DNA of 64,000 nt from an uncultured Oceanospirillaceae bacterium (GCA_937138495.1 CAKZPE010000009.1:62001-126000); one strand, 5' to 3'. Positions 9,843-18,326 are shown, counted from the stretch's first letter. Numbers and translations: made by a program. The notes: generated from the sequence alone by a model not told the origin.

Positions 9843-9999
9843 ACGGGCACCTTTTTTTGCGTTTCGAGGCGTAGTAAGATACGCGAAATTTTTTCACGGG
9901 CTACTGTGGAATAAGCTAACCGCTTATGGGAATTATCTCCGCAGGCCTGTGAAAACCGATCTGATATTACTGGACTGACCAGCTCCGATTGTTGAATAC

Positions 10000-10704
10000 A
10001 TGAATAACCCTGTACCTATCCAATTACCGTTAGGCATCGCACTGCGTGATGATGCCCGGTTCGAGAATTATCTGAGCCGGGGTAATGAGCTTGTCTGTAA
10101 CTGCCTGGCACAGGTGGCGATCGGAGAAGGTGATATCTTCCTGTACCTCTGGGGAACTCCCGGTGTTGGCTGTTCGCATTTGTTGCAGGGGGCCTGTCAC
10201 GCCAGTGATCCTGCGGGGCGTACCGCGGTGTATCTGCCGCTGGATGAGCTGACTGATCTTGGGCCGGGTGTGCTGGATGGTATGGAGCATCTGGATCTTG
10301 TCTGCCTGGATAACCTGCAGGCGATTGCCGGAAACCGGGAGTGGGAAGAAGCTCTGTTTCATTTCTTTAACCGTATCCGCAGTGAAAATAATTTCCTGGT
10401 GGTGGCCGCCGACCGGGCGCCGCGCCAGTTAGGTATTCAGCTACCGGATCTGGCTTCGCGGTTTACCTGGGGCATGGTTTTTCAGGTGCAGGGGCTGGAT
10501 GATAACGGCAAGGTTATTGCGCTTCAGGTACGTGCACAGAGCCGTGGATTTGAGCTTTCAGAAGAAGTTGCCCGTTTCCTGATTCACCGTGCCAGCCGCA
10601 GTATGCAGGATCTGTTTGATCTGCTGGATCAGTTGGATAACGCCTCCCTCAGCGCACAGCGCAAAGTAACTATCCCGTTTGTAAAACAGGTGCTTGGCTG
10701 GTAA
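10000..10704 (+). CDS. hda: DnaA regulatory inactivator Hda
   Basis: 234 aa, the AAA+ module of DnaA without the DnaA DNA-binding domain. It starts with a clamp-binding type sequence (IQLPLGIALRDD, QLPLG being the beta-clamp motif), then the Walker A region GTPGVGCSHLLQ, Walker B LVCLDNLQAI and a sensor region. It stimulates ATP hydrolysis by DnaA on the clamp after initiation (RIDA). The Walker A final Lys/Thr is replaced (GVGCSH), as in many Hda proteins. The position after a PerM-like gene matches Pseudomonas order. Confidence 0.95.
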   Translation: MNNPVPIQLPLGIALRDDARFENYLSRGNELVCNCLAQVAIGEGDIFLYLWGTPGVGCSHLLQGACHASDPAGRTAVYLPLDELTDLGPGVLDGMEHLDLVCLDNLQAIAGNREWEEALFHFFNRIRSENNFLVVAADRAPRQLGIQLPDLASRFTWGMVFQVQGLDDNGKVIALQVRAQSRGFELSEEVARFLIHRASRSMQDLFDLLDQLDNASLSAQRKVTIPFVKQVLGW

Positions 10705-10743
10705 TCGCTATACTGTGTGTTAGCAAACATACCAGGAGGGCCT

Positions 10744-10992
10744 GTGAAAATTATTCTTGAAGGTTTACCCCGTGAAGTTTCTGATGATGATATCAGGGAC
10801 TTTCTTGACGGTTATGTTGAAGTACTGGAGCTTGAAATTTACACCAGTGAGCAGCGGGATCATGCCAGTGCCTGGGTGACCATTATCGCCACACATGCGG
10901 AAGCTCACTGGGCAATTAGCCGGCTGAATGGCCGTTACTGGCGCGAGCGTACAGTCAAAGCATACATTTCACTGTTTTCGGATAACCACTGA
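10744..10992 (+). CDS. Small RNA-recognition-motif (RRM) protein
   Basis: 82 aa from a GTG at 10744, chosen because AGGAGG sits at 10734-10739 just before it. The first strand KIILEGLP (RNP2-like), the helix DDDIRDFLDGY, the RNP1-like strand HASAWVTIIA and the helix HAEAHWAISRLNG followed by KAY give the beta-alpha-beta-beta-alpha-beta pattern of an RRM. It is a one-domain protein, probably a single-stranded RNA binder, without assigned function. The pseudouridine synthase gene starts 4 bp after its stop, suggesting co-expression. Confidence 0.75.
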   Translation: MKIILEGLPREVSDDDIRDFLDGYVEVLELEIYTSEQRDHASAWVTIIATHAEAHWAISRLNGRYWRERTVKAYISLFSDNH

Positions 10993-10996
10993 CCTG

Positions 10997-11719
10997 ATGC
11001 CACACACTTTACCTGTTGAAACGCCTTTCGGTGATATCCGTATCGTCGCGGACACTGATGATTTTCTGTTGGTGAATAAACCGGCGGGAATTTCAGTACA
11101 TAAAGACGATCAGGATGCCGGTCTGGTTATGTTATTGCAGTCTCAGTTGCAGTTGCCTGAATTATATCTGGTACACCGGCTGGACCGGATGACATCCGGA
11201 TTGTTATTGCTGGCCAGGCGTAAAACGGTAGCAGCAGAGCTGGGGCAGCAGTTTGCTGAGCGGCGCATGATCAAATTTTATATGGCACTCAGTCAGGCTA
11301 AACCGAAAAAGAAACAGGGGCTGATCAGCGGTGATATGCTGAAGGCCCGCAGGGGGAGCTGGAAACTGGCCCCGTCTTCAGATAACCCGGCCCGAACGCA
11401 GTTTTTCAGTCACGGTCTGGGAGGCGGGCTGAGAGTGTTTCTGCTCCGGCCTTTGACCGGTAAGACTCATCAGTTACGGGTGGCGCTTAAAAGTATTGGT
11501 GCACCGATTCTCGGTGACAGCCGTTATGCCGGCGCAGTGGCTGAGCGGGGCTTCCTGCATGCCTGGTATCTGGGGTTTGAGTTGGGTGGTCAGGCTTATC
11601 GCTACAGCTGTCTGCCCGAAGAGTCCCGCTGGCAACAGGCTGACTGGCCTGCTGAATGGGCTGAGCCGGAGCACATGAGCTGGCCGGAAGTCAGATCCAC
11701 AATACGTACGAAGCAGTAA
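10997..11719 (+). CDS. RluA-superfamily RNA pseudouridine synthase
   Basis: 240 aa from ATG 10997. Contains LVNKPAGISVHKD, the catalytic motif HRLDRMTSG with the essential Asp, and the C-terminal LRPLTGKTHQLRVALKSIG. It lacks an N-terminal S4 domain. It isomerises uridine to pseudouridine in rRNA or tRNA; the closest subgroup is the small RluA-like TIGR01621-type family. The target position cannot be read from sequence. It follows the RRM gene and precedes a zinc-ribbon gene, all closely spaced. Confidence 0.9.
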   Translation: MPHTLPVETPFGDIRIVADTDDFLLVNKPAGISVHKDDQDAGLVMLLQSQLQLPELYLVHRLDRMTSGLLLLARRKTVAAELGQQFAERRMIKFYMALSQAKPKKKQGLISGDMLKARRGSWKLAPSSDNPARTQFFSHGLGGGLRVFLLRPLTGKTHQLRVALKSIGAPILGDSRYAGAVAERGFLHAWYLGFELGGQAYRYSCLPEESRWQQADWPAEWAEPEHMSWPEVRSTIRTKQ

Positions 11720-11728
11720 GGAAATCAC

Positions 11729-11944
11729 ATGAGTGATGAACGGATTGAACGGGATTTTATGGCCCGTGATGAGCAGGAACGTCAGGCGTTTCTGGAGCAA
11801 ACCTGGTGTGACAAGTGTTTGCAGGAAAACCTTGGCATGCATACACCGCTGGAGTATGAGTTCAAAGGGATTGTATTTATAGAAGGGCAGTGTAACCAGT
11901 GTGGCGAAGCTGTACTGACTGAACTGACTGACGACGAGTTTTAA
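11729..11944 (+). CDS. Small zinc-ribbon-like protein, unrecognised
   Basis: 71 aa, strongly acidic. Two CxxC knuckles (CDKC and CNQC, about 32 residues apart) suggest a zinc ribbon. No family recognised. It has a good ribosome binding site (aaggaa) and sits 9 bp after the pseudouridine synthase and 12 bp before tcdA, so it is likely expressed with both RNA-modification genes. A role with them is inferred from position only. Confidence 0.7.
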   Translation: MSDERIERDFMARDEQERQAFLEQTWCDKCLQENLGMHTPLEYEFKGIVFIEGQCNQCGEAVLTELTDDEF

Positions 11945-11956
11945 CAGGGTGGCGGT

Positions 11957-12757
11957 GTGACAAATCAGACTGATCCGCGGTTTGGCGGGATTGAACGCTT
12001 GTATGGGGCTGCAGGCCTGCGACTGTTTCAGCGGGTGAATATTTGTGTGATCGGCATTGGCGGTGTTGGGTCCTGGGTTGCTGAAGCTCTGGTCCGGTCC
12101 GGCGTTAAGAAGATCACCCTGATCGATCTTGATGATATCTGTATCACCAATGTGAACCGCCAGATTCATGCGCTGACCGATACGGTAGGAGAGTCTAAGG
12201 TTGAGGTGATGGCGCAGCGGCTTAAAGCCATTAATCCGGCCTGTGAAGTAACCGAGATCGATGATTTTATTACCCGGGAAAATATTCCTGAGCTGATCGG
12301 TGAACAGTTTGATTATGTGATTGATGCTATCGACAGTGTTAAAGAAAAAGCAGCACTGATTGCGCATTGCAAGCGCCGTAAGCTGGGTATCATTACCGTG
12401 GGCGGAGCTGGCGGTCAGATGGATCCTACCCGGATTGATATCTGTGATCTGAGCAAAACCAGCCATGATCCGCTGGCGGCGAAGGTTCGCAGTCTGTTAC
12501 GCCGGGATTATAACTTCAGTAAAAGTGGCCGCCGTTTTGCGGTGGACTGCGTGTATTCCACCGAACAGCTGGTTTACCCCCAATCGGACGGTTCGGTCTG
12601 TCAGATGAAATCAGTACAGGATGGTAATACCCGCCTGGATTGCAGTGGCGGTTTTGGTGCGTCCACCTGTGTGACTGCCAGCTTCGCGTTTGCGGCTGTT
12701 TCCCGGGTATTGCAAAAGTTGACTGAAAAAGCCCGTCGGGAAAATACCCTGCTTTAA
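11957..12757 (+). CDS. tcdA: tRNA threonylcarbamoyladenosine dehydratase TcdA (CsdL)
   Basis: 266 aa, GTG start. E1-like/ThiF fold: an N-terminal RFGGIERLYG, the nucleotide-binding GIGGVGSWVAEALVRSG, DLDDICITNVNRQ and a C-terminal Cys-containing GFGASTCVTASFAF. TcdA uses ATP to cyclise t6A37 of tRNA to ct6A and in E. coli works with the CsdA-CsdE sulfur system. Here the fused CsdA-CsdE gene lies 3.4 kb away (16170-17846). Confidence 0.93.
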   Translation: MTNQTDPRFGGIERLYGAAGLRLFQRVNICVIGIGGVGSWVAEALVRSGVKKITLIDLDDICITNVNRQIHALTDTVGESKVEVMAQRLKAINPACEVTEIDDFITRENIPELIGEQFDYVIDAIDSVKEKAALIAHCKRRKLGIITVGGAGGQMDPTRIDICDLSKTSHDPLAAKVRSLLRRDYNFSKSGRRFAVDCVYSTEQLVYPQSDGSVCQMKSVQDGNTRLDCSGGFGASTCVTASFAFAAVSRVLQKLTEKARRENTLL

Positions 12758-12785
12758 AAACCAGTGGTTTTTATCATTTGCGTTC

Positions 12786-12806
12786 AGCCGGCGAGTCATG
12801 CCGGCT
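12786..12806. terminator. Stem-loop after tcdA, possible terminator
   Basis: AGCCGGC and GCCGGCT form a perfect 7-bp stem around a 7-nt loop. A second dyad, AAAAACC/GGTTTTT, lies just before it (12756-12772). There is no clear U-run after the GC stem, so termination is uncertain. Confidence 0.45.
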
Positions 12807-12893
12807 CAATGGTGTTTGAAATTTGTACAGTTATGTGGTCTAAATAAACGTTCACCGCCAGCCGGTTTTCTGTGAACGTTCAGGGTCCATATT

Positions 12894-14189
12894 GTGTGCG
12901 ATATTCTTCCCAATACTCTTCCCGATGCTCTTCCCGATACTGAGTTTTACACGGCGTTGATGAATCACAGCAGTGATGGTCTGTGCCTGGCTGAGCGGGA
13001 CAGCGGCCTGATCAGGATGGTGAGCCGGCCCTTGTGTGATTTACTTAACCGCGCTTCTGAAAGCCTGCAGGGTAAAACGTTCAGCGATATTTTCAGTTAT
13101 AGCTGGTCCGGTGAAGCGGATACCCGTCAGGTCCAGTATCTTGCAACGGTGCAGCCGTTGTCGCTGGAAATCAGCATCAATCCTTTCTGCTGGCAGGGCG
13201 TTCACTATGGTGTTGTCAGTGTGCGGGATATCACGGATCAGTTGCACAGCCGTGAAGCGTTGGTGGAAACCGGCCTGCAGCGTAACTTTGCCCTGAATGA
13301 CATTCTTGACGGTCTGTGGGAAATTAACCTGCATACCAATGAGGTCTACATTTCTGCTGAGTTTAAACGCATTATGGGCTTCCCTGCAGAAAAAGCGCAT
13401 TTCGGACTGGGGGAATGGCAGCAGCAGATTCATCTGGATGACTGTGTTGCTGTGATGGACGCTATGAGTGCGCACCTGCGCGGCGAAATTCCCCGTTTTG
13501 ATACAGAATACCGGCTACAGACGTTTCCGGGAGATTATGTCTGGGTTCGTGATCAGGGCCGGGTATATGAGCGGGATGAACAGGGACAGCCATTGCGAAT
13601 GGTCGGTATGGTACAGGATATCAGTGCGACTAAAGCGCAGGAGGTTTTGCTGCGGCGGCAAGCCAGCTATGACTATCTGACGGACTTACTGAACCGCCGG
13701 GCCGGATATATGCATTTTCGTAAACAGCTCAGTTATGCGCAGCGTTACGGCCGGCAGTTCAGTATCAGCCTGATTGATCTGGACCACTTTAAAGCCATTA
13801 ATGACAGTTACGGTCATCAGGTGGGCGACCAGGTGCTTAAGCATCTGGTAACCACCGTTTCGGCGCAGTTGCGCCAGTCAGATACGCTGATGCGCTGGGG
13901 TGGGGAAGAGTTCTTGTTACTCCTGCCGAATACCGATTCCGAGGGGGCGCGACAGTTGGTTGAACAGTTGCTCCAGCGTGTGAATAACGTACCAATGCCG
14001 TTGCCTGAAGGAGAGGTTAGCTACAGTTTCAGTGCCGGCATTGCCGGTTTTCCGCGGCATGCGGAACAAATGGATATGCTGATAAAACTGGCAGATGATG
14101 CCTTGTATGCTGCAAAATCTGCCGGCCGTAATCAGGTGTGTGTCAGCGACGCATTGTCTGATGTTGCTCAGGGCGAGCTGTCAGTCTGA
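12894..14189 (+). CDS. PAS-PAS-GGDEF diguanylate cyclase
   Basis: 431 aa. Two PAS-like sensor regions (about residues 15-120 and 130-250; the second ends in a PAC segment MVGMVQDISATKAQE) precede a GGDEF domain with the intact variant GGEEF and the usual DLDHFKAINDSYGHQ. It predicts synthesis of c-di-GMP from GTP, with signal input through PAS. No transmembrane helix is seen, so it is probably cytosolic. The GTG start at 12894 is uncertain because the first residues are a short LP(D/N)(T/A) repeat; ATG 12959 is an alternative. Its 3' end overlaps the convergent LysR gene by 9 bp. Confidence 0.9.
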   Translation: MCDILPNTLPDALPDTEFYTALMNHSSDGLCLAERDSGLIRMVSRPLCDLLNRASESLQGKTFSDIFSYSWSGEADTRQVQYLATVQPLSLEISINPFCWQGVHYGVVSVRDITDQLHSREALVETGLQRNFALNDILDGLWEINLHTNEVYISAEFKRIMGFPAEKAHFGLGEWQQQIHLDDCVAVMDAMSAHLRGEIPRFDTEYRLQTFPGDYVWVRDQGRVYERDEQGQPLRMVGMVQDISATKAQEVLLRRQASYDYLTDLLNRRAGYMHFRKQLSYAQRYGRQFSISLIDLDHFKAINDSYGHQVGDQVLKHLVTTVSAQLRQSDTLMRWGGEEFLLLLPNTDSEGARQLVEQLLQRVNNVPMPLPEGEVSYSFSAGIAGFPRHAEQMDMLIKLADDALYAAKSAGRNQVCVSDALSDVAQGELSV

Positions 14190-15047
14190 GGCTGAAGCCT
14201 GATTCTGTGCAATGGCTTTCAGGCCTTTGAGGGTTGTTTCAATCAGCTCACTGTCGCTGGGGGATTCCTGATAAACCAGATAGGTGGGCCGCTGGAATAC
14301 CGGTGCATCTTCCACCCGGTACAGTTTACCTTCCCTGATCAGAGGCTCTACCGAGCTGGCAATAAAATACCCTGAACCACCATGGTTAAGAATGTGCTGT
14401 AAGCCAACACTGCTTAACCCGACGGTCAGTTTGGGAACCGGCACATCAGCAAAGGCCAGGCTGTGCTGGGCACGGAAGCTGTCTCCCCAGTCAACAAAGA
14501 TATAGCCTGGCACCCGGCCGGGTACAACCTCTCTCGGCTCGGTCGATACCAGTATCAGCGGCTCACTCATATAGGGCTCGATGGTCAGCTCCGGGCGCTG
14601 TTGCGGGTCATACAGAATGGCTACATCCAGCAGCCGGTCCCGCAGGCGATCCATCAGGGTAGTGGAGTATTCTGCCAGCACATGGGTGGCAACGTTGGGG
14701 GCTTCCTGTTCCATCCAGGCCAGCCATGGGGGCGCAATCTGTTCCCAGTGATTCAGCTGTAATCCCAGATTTACAATCGCTTTAAGGTCTTCCGGCAGTG
14801 CAATTTCCTGGCGGGCACGGTCCCAGGCCCGTACCGATGTCAGTGCATGGCGGCGAAAATGATGGCCGGCAGCCGTCAGTTCGGCACCGTTGCGGCGGCG
14901 CAGAAACAGTTCGCGGTTAAGGCGGTCTTCCAGTGCTTTAATCCGGGCACTGATGGTTGACTGAGTCACGCAAAGTTTATCGGCCGCAAGCTGGAAACTG
15001 CCGGTTGCTGTCACTTCAAGAAATGCGCGCATATGTTCAATGTTCAT
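14181..15047 (-). CDS. LysR-family transcriptional regulator
   Basis: 288 aa. An N-terminal winged helix-turn-helix (AFLEVTATGSFQLAADKLCVTQSTISARIKALE region, residues 8-42) is followed by a substrate-binding domain. The start is supported by AAGAGGT before ATG 15047. It is divergent from the 2OG oxygenase gene across 206 bp, the classical arrangement in which a LysR protein controls its divergent neighbour. Effector and target are inferred only from position. Confidence 0.9.
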   Translation of the reverse strand: MNIEHMRAFLEVTATGSFQLAADKLCVTQSTISARIKALEDRLNRELFLRRRNGAELTAAGHHFRRHALTSVRAWDRARQEIALPEDLKAIVNLGLQLNHWEQIAPPWLAWMEQEAPNVATHVLAEYSTTLMDRLRDRLLDVAILYDPQQRPELTIEPYMSEPLILVSTEPREVVPGRVPGYIFVDWGDSFRAQHSLAFADVPVPKLTVGLSSVGLQHILNHGGSGYFIASSVEPLIREGKLYRVEDAPVFQRPTYLVYQESPSDSELIETTLKGLKAIAQNQASASD

Positions 15048-15190
15048 AACACCTCTTAAGCACTTATGAAAAGAGTGGGTGAAAGTACTGAAGCAGCCGG
15101 GCTGCTGCTAAAGCTGCCGGAGAAAATGCTATCGGGATAATCGATATTAACATTAGATTATATTTGTTTGTTTTATGAAAGAGGTTGTTC

Positions 15191-15233
15191 GATATTTATG
15201 CAAACGGCACCGGACTGTCGGAACATAAATATC
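15191..15233. repeat. Perfect 10-bp inverted repeat upstream of the 2OG oxygenase
   Basis: GATATTTATG (15191-15200) and CATAAATATC (15224-15233) are exact inverted copies separated by 23 bp, ending 20 bp before the oxygenase start. They may be a regulator site or a leader hairpin. AT-rich sequence upstream (15135-15180) would suit a promoter. Confidence 0.6.
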
Positions 15234-15253
15234 TGATGTGGAGTTAAAAGATC

Positions 15254-16129
15254 ATGAACGGGCAAGCAATGGTTCAGGCGGAAGGTATGCAGCTGGGGGA
15301 TATTGTCGACCTGGAAAGGTATCCGATTGATCAGTTGGAGCATCCTGAGGTTCAGGCTCTGTTAGCACATTGCCGCAAAGAGCTGGATGAAATTGGCTGC
15401 GTGGTTATCCGTAATTTCGTGAAGCCGGAGTCGCTACAGCGCATGTCTGCTGAAGCAAAGCGCTTACTGCCGGAAACCTACTGGTCGCAGGGGAGCCACA
15501 ATCCGTATTTCACACCGGATGATGAGAGCTTGCCAGAGGATCATCCCAAACGTTTCTTTGAGCGTCGGGAAAGCGGCTATATTAATTCTGATGTGCTTGA
15601 AGAAGCGTCTGATCTGCGTGCTGTCTATGAAGATCCGCAAATGCTGCGTTTTGTTGGCGAATGTCTGAGTATCTGGCCCCTGTACTGTTGGGCTGATCCA
15701 TTAGGGCGTAATCCTTATTCTGTCATGGATTCGGGGCATTATTTCCCCTGGCATTTTGACGGTAATGAATTCACGGTGAGTATTCTGGTGCAGGAATCAG
15801 AGGCCGGGGGCTGTTTTGAGTTTGCGCCGGATATCCGTAATTCGCAGGATGAATGTTTTGATGAGGTGAAAGCTGTGCTGGCGGGTAACCGCGATAAGGT
15901 CCATCAGTTGCAATTGCGCCCCGGTGATCTGCAATTGTTTAAAGGACGTTTTTCAATGCACCGGGTGACCCGTATCGAAGGCGATACTATGCGTATTATT
16001 GCATTGCCAACGTATTCTACCGATCCGTTTACGGTGAACAGGCCGAAGCATTCCGAGCATTTATATGGCCGTGCGATGCCCATTCATTATGAGCGGGAAA
16101 ATACGCGGGTCGACGGTTTAACCGACTGA
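15254..16129 (+). CDS. 2-oxoglutarate/Fe(II)-dependent oxygenase
   Basis: 291 aa. The double-stranded beta-helix shows a metal-binding HxD in PWHFDGNEF (about residues 173-181) and the distal His in SMHRVTRIEGDTMRI, followed by a basic/Arg segment suited to bind 2OG. The HxD aspartate is present, so it predicts a hydroxylase rather than a halogenase. No signal peptide is present. The substrate is unknown; the fold resembles amino-acid or small-molecule hydroxylases of the HalD/ArpA type, but this is a weak impression. Divergent LysR regulator upstream, convergent cysteine desulfurase downstream. Confidence 0.8.
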   Translation: MNGQAMVQAEGMQLGDIVDLERYPIDQLEHPEVQALLAHCRKELDEIGCVVIRNFVKPESLQRMSAEAKRLLPETYWSQGSHNPYFTPDDESLPEDHPKRFFERRESGYINSDVLEEASDLRAVYEDPQMLRFVGECLSIWPLYCWADPLGRNPYSVMDSGHYFPWHFDGNEFTVSILVQESEAGGCFEFAPDIRNSQDECFDEVKAVLAGNRDKVHQLQLRPGDLQLFKGRFSMHRVTRIEGDTMRIIALPTYSTDPFTVNRPKHSEHLYGRAMPIHYERENTRVDGLTD

Positions 16130-16169
16130 CTGTGGGTCTGTCTGATCTTTGCGTGTATAACGGGCAAGG

Positions 16170-17846
16170 TCAGACGGATATGATTTCCTGTATACGTTTA
16201 ATAATTGCCAGCAGGCCGTTACCGCGGGATGGGCTGAGATGCTTCATCAGTTGCAGGCGCTGCAGGTAATTTTCGATATCAAATGCCTGAATGTCCGCAG
16301 CGGTTTTGCCGTTAAGTGCTGCCAGCAGCAGTGCTATTAATCCGCGGATCACCCGGGCATCGGCATCTGCACTGAACCAGAAACGGCCAGTATCATCTCT
16401 CTGAAAGTCCAGCCAGGCAGAACTTTCGCAACCCTTGACCAGATGTTCACTGCTTTTTGCATCACTGGTCATATGGGGCAGTTGCTTGCCCAGTAACATG
16501 ATTTCCCGGTAGCGGTCATTCCAGCTGGTCAGGGGCTCCAGTCGGGCGAGTATGGCGTCGGCATTAATGTCTTTACCGAATGGGTTATCCGTAAAGGCTT
16601 TGTCGCTGCTGACGGTCTCTGCAACCGGAAAGAAACTGCTCTCAGTCAGTTGTAGCAGGGCATTTGCAAACCGCTCAGCGTCTTCAGTGGTGTTATAAGC
16701 CGCAAATGATGCACGCACGGTGCCGGGTAAACCAAGCGTGTTCATCAGCGGCATTGCACAGTGATGTCCGGTGCGCACTGCGATGCCATGCTGATCGAGG
16801 ATCAGGCCCACATCCTGCTGGTGGTGGCTGGTCAGCTGAAAAGAGAGAATGGCAGCGTTGGCGGTAGGGGTACCGATACGCGTAAAGCCTTTTACCTGTG
16901 TGCAGCATTTGATGGCATGTTGCAGCAGGGCCTGTTCGTGGCTGGCCACGGCGCGGCGATCCAGTCCGTTCAGCCAGTTGATGGCCGCCATCAGACCAAT
17001 GGCGCCGGCGATGTTCGGGGTGCCGGCTTCAAATTTGAAGGGCAGGTCATTGTATTCAGTATGTTCAAAGCTGACGCTGCGGATCATTTCACCGCCACCT
17101 TGCCAGGGAGGCATTGCTTCAAGCAATGCCTGGCGGCCATAAAGAACGCCGACGCCGGTCGGGCCGTACATTTTGTGGCTGGAAAAGACATAAAAGTCAC
17201 AGCCCAGACGTTGTACATCCACATTCATATGCGCGACGGCCTGTGCGCCATCGACAATGACGGTTGCACCGGCAGCCTTTGCCTGACGCACCATGGCAGC
17301 AAGTGGATTCACGGTTCCCAGCGCGTTGGATACGTGTGTCACAGAAACAATTTTGGTTTTCTCACCGAGCAGGTTACCGAATGCCTGCTGATCCAGATCA
17401 CCGCTGGCCAGAATCGGGACCACCCTGATGATCGCGCCGGTTCGCTGTGCCAGCATTTGCCAGGGGACAATATTGGCATGGTGCTCCAGTTCTGTGAGGA
17501 GAATTTCATCGCCCTTCTGAAGTTGATCTGTCAGGCACTGGGCGATCAGGTTAAGGCTTTCAGTGGTGCCCCGGGTCCAGATGATTTCTTTCTCGCTGGC
17601 GGCATTAATGAACTGCTGAACCGTTTTGCGGGCCGCTTCAAACGCTCCGGTTGCCCGTTCGCTCAGATGGTGTGCGCCCCGGTGAACGTTGGCATTACAG
17701 GTCTGATAATAATTCTGGATGGCCTGAACGACCGCTGCAGGTTTCTGAGTGGTGGCTGCATTATCCAGATAGACCAGTGGCTGATCATGGATTTGCTGAT
17801 CTAACAGTGGGAACTGCTGACGAATCTCTGCAACTGAAAAACTCAA
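16170..17846 (-). CDS. Fused cysteine desulfurase-SufE/CsdE protein
   Basis: 558 aa. Residues 1 to about 405 are a SufS/CsdA-type group II cysteine desulfurase: YLDNAATTQKP, NVHRGAHHLSERAT, the PLP lysine in SSHKMYGPTGVG, and the catalytic Cys at residue 363 (RTGHHCAMP). Residues about 425-558 are a complete SufE/CsdE domain with its acceptor Cys at 473 (LVKGCESSAW). The fusion would pass persulfide sulfur from donor to acceptor within one chain. The start codon is TTG 17846, with GGAG about 8 nt upstream. With tcdA (CsdL) nearby, a CsdA-CsdE role is favoured over a SUF one; no other suf genes are in view. Confidence 0.92.
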   Translation of the reverse strand: MSFSVAEIRQQFPLLDQQIHDQPLVYLDNAATTQKPAAVVQAIQNYYQTCNANVHRGAHHLSERATGAFEAARKTVQQFINAASEKEIIWTRGTTESLNLIAQCLTDQLQKGDEILLTELEHHANIVPWQMLAQRTGAIIRVVPILASGDLDQQAFGNLLGEKTKIVSVTHVSNALGTVNPLAAMVRQAKAAGATVIVDGAQAVAHMNVDVQRLGCDFYVFSSHKMYGPTGVGVLYGRQALLEAMPPWQGGGEMIRSVSFEHTEYNDLPFKFEAGTPNIAGAIGLMAAINWLNGLDRRAVASHEQALLQHAIKCCTQVKGFTRIGTPTANAAILSFQLTSHHQQDVGLILDQHGIAVRTGHHCAMPLMNTLGLPGTVRASFAAYNTTEDAERFANALLQLTESSFFPVAETVSSDKAFTDNPFGKDINADAILARLEPLTSWNDRYREIMLLGKQLPHMTSDAKSSEHLVKGCESSAWLDFQRDDTGRFWFSADADARVIRGLIALLLAALNGKTAADIQAFDIENYLQRLQLMKHLSPSRGNGLLAIIKRIQEIISV

Positions 17847-17885
17847 AGTAACGACTCCGGCCCTGAAAATGATCGGTTAGTAGGG

Positions 17886-17916
17886 GGCGGCGATTTCGGT
17901 CACTGAAAACGCCGCC
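17886..17916 (-). other. GC-rich stem-loop between DUF2069 and the desulfurase fusion
   Basis: GGCGGCG and CGCCGCC pair over 7 bp, with an internal TTTC/GAAA extension. It has no T-run on the minus side, so it is not a clear terminator. It could attenuate or stabilise the transcript entering the desulfurase gene. Confidence 0.4.
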
Positions 17917-17930
17917 GGGTACCGTGTGGT

Positions 17931-18326
17931 TTAGCCTGATTTAGCCGCCGCACTCAGTAATTTATTCAGTTTACTTTGCCAGCGGGTGAACATCATGGCA
18001 GCGGTGAAAAGGCTGGCAACCAGCAGGCTTTCTGTCAGTGCCAGCAGGCTGTTAGGGCCGCCGGACATAGCGGTTTGTACCGCATGCATAAAATAGATGC
18101 TGAGGAAAAAGCACAGCCAGATATGGCCACGCAGATTCTTATTAATGATCACCGGATAAAACAGCGCCAGAGGTACGGTCTGTACCGCCCAGATAACATA
18201 AGGGTTGGCTGTCGGGGGCGGAGATATCAGCAGGTACCAGGCGGTCAGCAGCAGGATCAGCCCGAAATAACTGAGTAATGTGGCCGCCCGGCTGATATTC
18301 ACCAGACGCTGAAGTTTTGCTTGCAT
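17931..18326 (-). CDS. DUF2069 inner-membrane protein
   Basis: 131 aa with about four transmembrane segments (LLSYFGLILLLTAWYLL, VIWAVQTVPLALFYP, IWLCFFLSIYFMHAV and a last segment near ESLLVASLFTAAMMF). Matches the short DUF2069 family of unknown function, usually found after wrbA in Pseudomonas-like genomes, as here. It starts at ATG 18326, 25 bp after the wrbA stop. Confidence 0.82.
   Translation of the reverse strand: MQAKLQRLVNISRAATLLSYFGLILLLTAWYLLISPPPTANPYVIWAVQTVPLALFYPVIINKNLRGHIWLCFFLSIYFMHAVQTAMSGGPNSLLALTESLLVASLFTAAMMFTRWQSKLNKLLSAAAKSG

Noticed and set aside
11474..12466. 330-codon minus-strand frame across the zinc-ribbon and tcdA genes
   Set aside because: It covers two well-supported genes on the other strand and has no recognisable domain.
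15254..16129. 2OG halogenase rather than hydroxylase
   Set aside because: The iron-binding Asp of HxD is present; halogenases of the classical type have Gly or Ala there.
16761..17804. Long plus-strand frame opposite the desulfurase fusion
   Set aside because: Antisense shadow; the minus-strand protein has all catalytic motifs of a known enzyme.
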